Part shown: piece after piece, positions 58,810 through 64,000 of the stretch
How the letters are laid out: the number at the start of each line of letters is the position of its first letter
Position numbering within the stretch: the stretch's first letter is position 1
Source: Leptofilum sp041748655
GTDB lineage: Bacteria; Chloroflexota; Anaerolineae; Promineifilales; Promineifilaceae
DNA length: 64,000 nucleotides
Assembly: GCA_041748655.1 (NCBI GenBank)
Contig: JBGTCV010000099.1
Location: 6,470-70,469 of the forward strand
Direction of reading: 5' to 3'
Position numbers and translations under genes: made by a program
Notes under the pieces: generated by a model
Database searches by the model: none
The model's input: the letters and a program-made list of their open reading frames with translations, nothing else
Told to the model about the DNA's origin: nothing

Positions 58810-59820
58810 CTAAAAATCGAGTCGTTCGCGCAGGTCGCGGGCGGCTGTTTTGCTGAGGGGGATTTCGATCGGTTCGGCGGTGTCGGGCTTGCTGCCGTCT
58901 AAAATGAGGGTATAGCTGTCGCGTGTGTAGGCAATCATCTCTTTGATGTGCTGGAGATTCACCAGATAGCTGCGGTGCGCCCTGAAGAAGCCGCTGTGTG
59001 CCAGGCGGCTTTCTACTTCGCTGAGGCTGAGGTGGGTGGGGATACGGCCGTTTACCGTAAACAAATAGGTCCGGCCGTCGTCGCTGGTAGCGTATAAAAT
59101 GTCGGCGGGGTTTACCAGGGCCACTTTACCTTCCAGCCGGGCGGGTATTTTGAAGGGCAGCTTGGGCGCGGTGGCGTGGTCGCCGGGCCGGTAGCTGTGG
59201 CTGAGGCGGCCCTGGTTGATAATGATGATGGTGTGGCAAACGGCCGTTAAGGCGGCGCTTTCTTCCGCGATAATCAAAATAGCCACGCCATATTCCGCCT
59301 GCTGCCGCAGCAGGGCAGCGATCAAGCCGGTAGAGGCCAGCGAGCCACCTTTGAACGGATCCACCAAAATGAGCACCCTGGGCTGGTGCAGCAGGGCACG
59401 CCCCAGCGCCAGCCGTCTGGCTAATTCCGGGGTAAGCTGCTGGGCGCGAGTTTGGGCCTGGTCTTGCAGCCCAACCAGGGCCAGCAGCTCAACGGCGCGG
59501 CTGGCGGGCAGGCCGTACAGGCGACAGTAAAATTCCAGGTTTTGGCGGGCGGTGAGCCGCTCGTACAGGCCGTTTTCACCGGGTAAAAAGCCGACATTTT
59601 GGGCATAGCGGGTCCGTTCCTGGTGCGGATCGCAGCCAGCCAGGCGAATTTGCCCGGCAGTGGGGGGCGTTTGCCCGGTGAGGAGCTGGATGAACGTGTC
59701 TAAATGGGAGCCGGTCAGGCCGGAAATGGCCATAATATCCCCGGCAGAGACGGTTAATTCCGGGATATTGATGAGGATGTTTTGTTGGACAACCTTTTGC
59801 AGCTGCGTGAGTTCGATCAT
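58810..59820 (-). CDS. Degenerate ABC-ATPase domain fused to a LytTR DNA-binding domain
   Basis: The 336-residue protein has an ABC-ATPase-like domain (about residues 1-215) followed by a LytTR domain (about 235-336: 'NPADILYATSDDGRTYLFTV', 'LAHSGFFRAHRSYLVNLQHI'). The ATPase part is defective. Walker A reads GLTGSHLD without the GKS/T. The signature region reads 'LTPELARRLALGRALLHQ'. Walker B is 'VLILVDPFKGG' without the catalytic Glu. It therefore probably senses the exporter or its nucleotide state rather than hydrolysing ATP. It is first in a minus-strand cluster with an ABC-2 exporter and likely controls it. ATG 59820 (MIELTQLQKV) is chosen; the upstream frame lies in the terminator. Confidence 0.85.
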   Translation of the reverse strand: MIELTQLQKVVQQNILINIPELTVSAGDIMAISGLTGSHLDTFIQLLTGQTPPTAGQIRLAGCDPHQERTRYAQNVGFLPGENGLYERLTARQNLEFYCRLYGLPASRAVELLALVGLQDQAQTRAQQLTPELARRLALGRALLHQPRVLILVDPFKGGSLASTGLIAALLRQQAEYGVAILIIAEESAALTAVCHTIIIINQGRLSHSYRPGDHATAPKLPFKIPARLEGKVALVNPADILYATSDDGRTYLFTVNGRIPTHLSLSEVESRLAHSGFFRAHRSYLVNLQHIKEMIAYTRDSYTLILDGSKPDTAEPIEIPLSKTAARDLRERLDF

Positions 59821-59859
59821 TGCCTGTAAGTGTAGCAGGGAAACGGCCGTTCTGCCCAA

Positions 59860-59892
59860 AAAAACCTGGAAACGGCCATTTCCAGGTTTTTT
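59860..59892 (-). terminator. Bidirectional terminator between the repeat protein and LytTR fusion genes
   Basis: A perfect 13-bp stem AAAAACCTGGAAA/TTTCCAGGTTTTT with a 6-base loop lies just after the stop of the secreted repeat protein (minus strand). A-rich and T-rich flanks let it work both ways. Confidence 0.8.
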
Positions 59893-59914
59893 GGGTCATC
59901 AGGGATTTTTGCGC

Positions 59915-61033
59915 TTATTGGCAGTGATCCAGGGTGGTGGTGGTGTTGTAGAACCAGTTGTAGGCGTAATACGGGTAAGCGTGTGCCGTTTGGGCACGGA
60001 TGGAGATCCGTGCCGATCCTTTCAGCCCATCTGGAATGTTGAAAGTGTAACGGGCGCTGCTGTTGCCCTCAGAAGCCAGTGAACCCACCGACGTGCCGCC
60101 GATGCCCTGGGTATACATTGGCCCCATCGTCACGGCGAAGGTCTGGTTGGTGGGGAGGTTCTTGGTCAGAAGGGTGACATTGCCATCTCTGGTGACGGAG
60201 CAAACGGTAAAGGTTGGAATGCCTGCATAAGCTGGCGTAATGACTGGCTGTGAACCGCCACCAATGCTGCCGCTATCGCCACTGCCGGTTGTTGTATTGT
60301 TGTAGAACCAGTTAAAAGCGTAATACGGGTTGGCAAGAGTGGTTTGGGCGCGGATGGCGATACGAGCGTCATTCTTGAGCGCTTCGGGAATGTTGAAGGT
60401 GGCGGTGAGGGTGCCACCTGTACTGGATTGCAGATCGCCTACATGAACGCCGCCAATGCCTCGCGTATACATTTTGCCCATGGTTACGGCAAAGGTCTGG
60501 TTGGCGGGGAAATTGTTGGTTTGAATGGTGACGCTTTGCCCGGCGGTTACGGCCGTAATCTTAAAAGTAGGAATACCCGTATAAACCGTGCCAGGGCTTG
60601 TGGTTGGCGGGTTGACTACCGGGGCGGTGTTGTTGTTGAACCAGTTGAAAGCGTAATACGGGTTGGTGTGGGTGGATTGGGCGCGGATGGCAATTTGGGC
60701 CTCATTTTTTAACCCTTCGGGGATGGTGAAGGTGGCTGCAAACGAGCCACCGCCGCCCGACTGAATCTGCCCGACATGCGTGCCGCCGACGCCCTTGGTT
60801 CCCATTTTACCCATGGTAACGTTGAAGGTTGTGTTGGCGGGAAAGTTATGGGTTTGAATAGTCACCGTTTGCCCGGCCTGGATGCTGGTAATGCTGATGG
60901 TGGGAATGGTTAGCGAGCTTGAGCTAACGGTTCCTGCGCCAAATAGCAAAACCAACAGGAGCAGCGCAAAAGCGCCGACCTTATTCCGCGAGAAACGGCC
61001 GAATTCTGCCAGGGACAATAATCTTTGAATCAT
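59915..61033 (-). CDS. Secreted or membrane-anchored protein of three novel repeats
   Basis: The 372-residue protein has an N-terminal membrane/signal segment (about residues 19-38). Three homologous units follow, starting 'IPT' at residues 43, 154 and 272. Each reads IPT..I....AG..VTIQT.NFPAN.TF.VTMGKM, then a GG.HVG motif, ATF.IPE.LK..A.IAIRAQ and a closing NPYYAFNWF.N. Gly/Pro/Thr linkers join them. The only two mature cysteines (residues 278 and 371) are both in unit 3 and could form a disulfide. The beta-rich pattern suggests an extracellular Ig-like or adhesion domain. I know of no named family for it. AGGAGG precedes the ATG; a terminator follows at 59860. Confidence 0.75.
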   Translation of the reverse strand: MIQRLLSLAEFGRFSRNKVGAFALLLLVLLFGAGTVSSSSLTIPTISITSIQAGQTVTIQTHNFPANTTFNVTMGKMGTKGVGGTHVGQIQSGGGGSFAATFTIPEGLKNEAQIAIRAQSTHTNPYYAFNWFNNNTAPVVNPPTTSPGTVYTGIPTFKITAVTAGQSVTIQTNNFPANQTFAVTMGKMYTRGIGGVHVGDLQSSTGGTLTATFNIPEALKNDARIAIRAQTTLANPYYAFNWFYNNTTTGSGDSGSIGGGSQPVITPAYAGIPTFTVCSVTRDGNVTLLTKNLPTNQTFAVTMGPMYTQGIGGTSVGSLASEGNSSARYTFNIPDGLKGSARISIRAQTAHAYPYYAYNWFYNTTTTLDHCQ

Positions 61034-61263
61034 GTGAGCCTCCTTTGGATCTGGTGCGGAGGGAGAAAACGGGAACCCAACTTGTGGTGAGATGGTTACA
61101 AAATGAGATGGGCGATACGCTTAGACACAGACTGGTTGAAGTTGCCAATCCCTCCTGCAATGGATACGTCTACCCCTGTCGGGCAAACTGGACGATACGG
61201 TGCAGGCATTATACAAAAAAGGGGAAGGTGATTTCTATAGAACGGCCGTTCCGAACCGAAGGT

Positions 61264-61300
61264 AACAAAAAAGCGCCTCCTGTAAGAGACGCTTTTGTTA
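61264..61300 (-). terminator. Terminator of the V4R-like gene
   Basis: TAACAAAAAAGCG and CGCTTTTGTTA pair with a two-base bulge. Read on the minus strand it lies about 26 bases after the V4R-like stop codon and ends in T-rich sequence. The remaining gap to 61033 holds no gene I can support. Confidence 0.55.
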
Positions 61301-61325
61301 TCTGTTTGTCTGAAGATTGTTAGGC

Positions 61326-61958
61326 TTATAACGTTTCCTTGTCGATGACCACAACCCCTTTTTCATCTCCCTGGCCAATGCAGTAAGTGGGCGAGACATT
61401 AAAACGATCGCCTGAATCTACAAAATTTTCCAAAGCGCCTTGCAACACGCCCACTGCCAGATGGCAAACGGGGGAATCGGTGCTGCGGCCGGTACACATG
61501 GGACAAACCAGAATGTTCCAATACCACGATTTTTCATCATCCGTGAGCGCGACTTCCTGGTCACTCACCTGGTTGAAAAATTTGGCGAAAATTTGCAGGC
61601 CCAACCCAATGCGCCGCTCCATTGAGCCAATTTTCATGGCGGCGCGGGCGGCAGTAGCTACGGAGCCAAAGCTGTCCAGACCATCATTAAAGGTTTTCTT
61701 GCCTGCCCGCACAGCAAAGGCGCGTGCCCCGCGTGCGCCGTACATATCCCAAAACGCTTCCTGGAGCTGCCCCACATGGGCAAATGGCACCTCTTTTTTC
61801 ATATTGTCCGGCGGGTAATTGTCAATGTAATGAGACAGGCGACCCATATTCAGCAGAGCGTTAATACCATTTTTGCCCACGATTTCCTCTGTGGCAATTA
61901 AAATGATGCGCACCCACCGATTTGGGTAGAACTTATCTTCATTTGCGGGACCTGACAT
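61326..61958 (-). CDS. V4R-like small-molecule-binding protein
   Basis: The 210-residue protein starts MSGPANEDKFYPNRWVRIIL and contains 'GKNGINALLNMGRLSHYID', 'GARAFAVRAGKKTFNDGLDS' and a C-terminal metal-like motif 'CPMCTGRSTDSPVCHLAVGV'. The cysteine cluster and the following 'LQGALENFV' match the V4R (4-vinyl reductase/BchJ-like) domain, which binds hydrophobic or aromatic ligands with a zinc-ligand cluster. No bacteriochlorophyll genes are nearby, so a sensory or hydrocarbon-binding role is more likely. GGAGGTAAC precedes ATG 61958. Confidence 0.68.
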   Translation of the reverse strand: MSGPANEDKFYPNRWVRIILIATEEIVGKNGINALLNMGRLSHYIDNYPPDNMKKEVPFAHVGQLQEAFWDMYGARGARAFAVRAGKKTFNDGLDSFGSVATAARAAMKIGSMERRIGLGLQIFAKFFNQVSDQEVALTDDEKSWYWNILVCPMCTGRSTDSPVCHLAVGVLQGALENFVDSGDRFNVSPTYCIGQGDEKGVVVIDKETL

Positions 61959-62020
61959 AGTTACCTCCAACGACTTGAACAAAAGTATGTGAAAGCGGAA
62001 AGTTTTCTAAAAGCTGCGCT

Positions 62021-62029
62021 ATTATAGTA
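62021..62029 (-). promoter_or_regulatory. -10 element of the V4R-like gene
   Basis: TACTATAAT on the minus strand (TATAAT at 62026-62021) lies about 63 bases upstream of the V4R-like ATG. No clear -35 box is visible. Confidence 0.4.
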
Positions 62030-62097
62030 CATCCTTTGCTTCTTCACACGCTCTCGATGGTTTTTTCTGACAAATTCTGCACATTTGTGGCGATGTG

Positions 62098-62553
62098 TCA
62101 ATCTTTTTGGCCCAAGAGGGCTAATGCTTCCTGGGCGCATACCTGCACATTGGTGGGCATAGCGGTATTTTTCAGGTCGGTCTGGTCGAACCATTTGATC
62201 CGGTTGGTTTCGCCGTTGGCGGGGTTGAGCTGGTTGGAAACGGCCGTTGCATAATAAATAAAATCGATATGCTGATGGTACGGATTGATATTCTCCAGCA
62301 GCAAATGCATGGGACGGTGCAGCTGGCACGCTTCATGATCGGCGGTGAAGAGGGCAGCGTCTGGATTGTACAGGGTGATGTCCAGGCCGGTCTCTTCTTT
62401 AACCTCACGAACGGCCGCTTGCTCTGGCAGCTCGTCCCGGTCGATATGGCCCCCGGCAGGCAGCCAGATGCCAAACTTTTTGTGCTGATGCAGCAGCACC
62501 TTGTTGTGATGCACCACAAAGGTGGTAGCGGTGAAGTGGCGGGTAATTTCCAT
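62098..62553 (-). CDS. Nudix hydrolase
   Basis: The 151-residue protein has a complete Nudix box, 'GGHIDRDELPEQAAVREV' continuing KEETGL (G-x5-E-x7-REVxEExG), from about residue 34. The N-terminal 'TATTFVVHHNKVLLHQHKK' is the first Nudix strand. Such enzymes split nucleoside diphosphate-X compounds. The specificity, for example oxidised nucleotides or NAD-type compounds, cannot be read. It stands alone, followed by a small repeat and the M20 amidohydrolase gene in tandem on the minus strand. Confidence 0.92.
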   Translation of the reverse strand: MEITRHFTATTFVVHHNKVLLHQHKKFGIWLPAGGHIDRDELPEQAAVREVKEETGLDITLYNPDAALFTADHEACQLHRPMHLLLENINPYHQHIDFIYYATAVSNQLNPANGETNRIKWFDQTDLKNTAMPTNVQVCAQEALALLGQKD

Positions 62554-62558
62554 AATTG

Positions 62559-62621
62559 GGGAGATTAGAGAGTAGAGATTGGAGGCTGGTCAATTTCTAC
62601 TCTCCAATCTCCGGTCTCCTT
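62559..62621. repeat. GAGATTAGAGAGTAGAGATTGG inverted repeat
   Basis: The arms AGAGAGTAGAGATTGGAG and CTACTCTCCAATCTCCGG enclose GGCTGGTCAATTT. A short relative, AGATTGGAGACTGGAGATTGG (first 20 bases at 8259), occurs after proS. It lies between two tandem minus-strand genes. Confidence 0.65.
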
Positions 62622-62622
62622 T

Positions 62623-63804
62623 TTAACGAATTCTACCCGTCACAAACCGGTGGGCAGTTTCGGCCAGAATGGCCGCGCCCAGGGGCAGCACGCTTTCGTC
62701 GATGTCGAAGATGTCGGTGTGGTGGTGGCGGGCCACCCCATCGTTGATGGCTGCGCCGAGCATGAACATGGCTCCTTTGGCTTCGCGGGTCATGTAGGCA
62801 AAGTCTTCAGCCCCCATGCCAAATTCGGTGTTGATTACGGCCGTTTCTCCCGTCATCTCCCGCGCCACGTCCCGCATCCAATCGTTCACCTGGGCATCGT
62901 TGTACAGCGCCGGATACCCTTTGGTCAGCTGAAACTCATAGCTGCCGCCCATTTGCTCGCTCAACTTGAACACATTTTCTATCTCAGCATGCAGCTGTTC
63001 CCGCACGTCGTCGTGGTAAGAGCGGATGGTGCCCTGGATATAGACCTCGTTGGGGATGACGTTGGGGGCGGCCCCGCCGCTGATCTGCCCCAGGCTGATG
63101 ACGCAGCCGCGCAGCGGGTTGATGCGGCGGGAGGGAATGGCGTAGATGCCGGGCAAGATCAGGCTGAGCATGTGCAGCGGGTCGCTGCCGGTATGTGGGT
63201 AGGCGCCGTGCCCACCATCGCCGCGCACCCACGCCTTGAACGAATCCACATTGGCCAGTGAATGGCCATCCTGAAAGCGCAGCTGGCCCGATGGCTGGTC
63301 TGAAGCGACGTGCAGGGCGATAACGGCATCGACCCCTTCCAACGCCCCATCGGCAATCATCGCCGTGGCTCCGCTGATGCCATTTTCATCGAACGCTTCT
63401 TCCGACGGCTGGAAAAGGAAGCGCACGTTGCCCTGCCAGCCGCCGTCGGCCAGGCTTTGCTTGAGCAGATGGGCCGCGCCCAGCAGCATGGCGGTGTGGG
63501 AATCGTGGCCGCAGGCGTGCATCACGCCGTCATTTTGCGATTTATATGCGGTGTCTGATTTTTGCAGGATGGGCAGGGCGTCCATGTCGGCGCGAATGGC
63601 GATGGTGGGGCCATCGCCCGTGCCAATCTGGCCGACCACGCCGGTGCGCCCTACGCCAGTTTTAACGTCGAGGCCCAGTTCGATGAGGGTGTCGGCTACG
63701 AGAGCGGCCGTTCTGAATTCCTGAAACCCAAGTTCGGGGTTGGCGTGAATGTCGCGCCGCAGGCGGATGAGTTCGTTGTGTAATGCTTTGGCTTTGTCTA
63801 ACAT
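62623..63804 (-). CDS. M20 family metallo-amidohydrolase
   Basis: The 393-residue protein starts MLDKAKALHNELIRLRRDIH and has the M20D motifs 'RRDIHANPELGFQEFRTA', 'HACGHDSHTAMLLGAAHLLK' (metal His-Cys-His), 'FLFQPSEEAF' (Glu-Glu), 'GHGAYPHTGSDPLHML' (dimer/substrate) and 'MGAEDFAYM'. These are shared by hippurate hydrolase, N-acyl amino acid amidohydrolases and IAA-amino acid hydrolases. It removes an acyl group from an N-acyl amino acid; the exact substrate is open. It is the first gene of its strand block; the unknown gene beyond 63945 is divergent. Confidence 0.92.
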   Translation of the reverse strand: MLDKAKALHNELIRLRRDIHANPELGFQEFRTAALVADTLIELGLDVKTGVGRTGVVGQIGTGDGPTIAIRADMDALPILQKSDTAYKSQNDGVMHACGHDSHTAMLLGAAHLLKQSLADGGWQGNVRFLFQPSEEAFDENGISGATAMIADGALEGVDAVIALHVASDQPSGQLRFQDGHSLANVDSFKAWVRGDGGHGAYPHTGSDPLHMLSLILPGIYAIPSRRINPLRGCVISLGQISGGAAPNVIPNEVYIQGTIRSYHDDVREQLHAEIENVFKLSEQMGGSYEFQLTKGYPALYNDAQVNDWMRDVAREMTGETAVINTEFGMGAEDFAYMTREAKGAMFMLGAAINDGVARHHHTDIFDIDESVLPLGAAILAETAHRFVTGRIR

Positions 63805-63944
63805 GTTGGTTCCTTTTAGATATGTTTTGTAAGGGTAGGTCTGTTGTGGATTAAAAATTAATGGTTCTTTGGGAATACATGGGGTACACCCAGATTTGGT
63901 GGTGATGTAGAATGGCAGTTATTTTCAAAAACGGAGTGAAACCA

Positions 63945-64000
63945 ATGCCTATATCTATCCCTGCCAAAATTAGTTTTCCCCTGGATATTGCTCAGGTTGA
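63945..64000 (+). CDS. Start of an unidentified gene (partial)
   Basis: CGGAGTGAAACC precedes ATG 63945 and the frame reads MPISIPAKISFPLDIAQV to the end of the window. An upstream in-frame ATG at 63912 would add eleven residues but lacks a Shine-Dalgarno. Eighteen residues are too few for identification. The gap from 63805 to 63944 has no other feature I can support. Confidence 0.5.
   Translation, partial: MPISIPAKISFPLDIAQV

Noticed and set aside
1..64000. tRNA, rRNA and intact transposase genes
   Set aside because: I looked for cloverleaf-like segments with CCA or GTTCRA-type motifs and for DDE/HUH-type proteins on both strands and found none that I could support. A tRNAscan run would be decisive.

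Overview
The window looks like chromosome from an uncultivated or little-studied Chloroflexota bacterium (Anaerolineae/Ardenticatenia-like; inferred from gene content and style, not tested by search). It is moderately GC-rich. Pointers are many lipobox lipoproteins with no outer-membrane machinery, a HrcA/CIRCE-type groESL operon, a rhamnose pathway built on a fused aldolase-dehydrogenase with LutABC, and a secreted repeat protein of a type I associate with this phylum. The strongest genome-style signal is the palindrome ACGGCCGT: I count roughly 95-100 copies by eye, about one per 650 bp, in genes and gaps alike, where one or two are expected by chance. It behaves like HIP1 of cyanobacteria and explains why TAV, NGR and RPF recur in the proteins. 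A second genome-style feature is a set of unrelated short palindromic repeat families placed between genes, often touching stop codons.

Layout. 0-4.4 kb: end of an ABC ATPase, a large FtsX-type permease and an HlyD-like lipoprotein adaptor. 4.4-12.6 kb: housekeeping genes (ychJ, tag, proS, adenine deaminase, a deoxyribosyltransferase-like gene) interleaved with nucleotidyltransferase toxin-antitoxin modules: two MntA/HepT pairs and a duplicated small-protein/nucleotidyltransferase cassette, one copy of which has an internal deletion. 12.6-17.6 kb: a complete nucleoside-type BMP ABC transporter, which fits with the neighbouring adenine deaminase. 17.9-31.8 kb: an M50-like membrane protease with TPRs, carbamate kinase, two SDR-type genes, leucyl aminopeptidase, a broken acetyltransferase, two family 2 glycosyltransferases, two TPR proteins, and groES-groEL behind two CIRCE operators.

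31.8-54.4 kb is a large L-rhamnose island. A divergent regulator fuses a DeoR repressor to a sugar-binding periplasmic-protein fold. It faces an ABC importer (ATPase, two permeases, and a substrate-binding lipoprotein whose ligand domain is duplicated in tandem). Then come a DUF4037 protein, a URO-D family protein, an intracellular alpha-L-rhamnosidase, RhaM, RhaA, RhaB, a two-domain class II aldolase, LutA, LutB, LutC and the bifunctional RhaE-RhaW protein. Together they describe import of rhamnosides, hydrolysis, isomerisation, phosphorylation, cleavage to DHAP and lactaldehyde, oxidation to lactate, and oxidation to pyruvate. A PIN-domain toxin-antitoxin pair sits in the middle on the other strand.

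54.4-64 kb: a thioredoxin-TPR protein, an ABC-2 export system controlled by an unusual degenerate-ABC/LytTR fusion, a secreted protein of three novel ~90-residue repeats, a V4R-like protein, a Nudix hydrolase, an M20 amidohydrolase and the start of an unknown gene. No rRNA, tRNA, CRISPR array or intact insertion sequence was seen.
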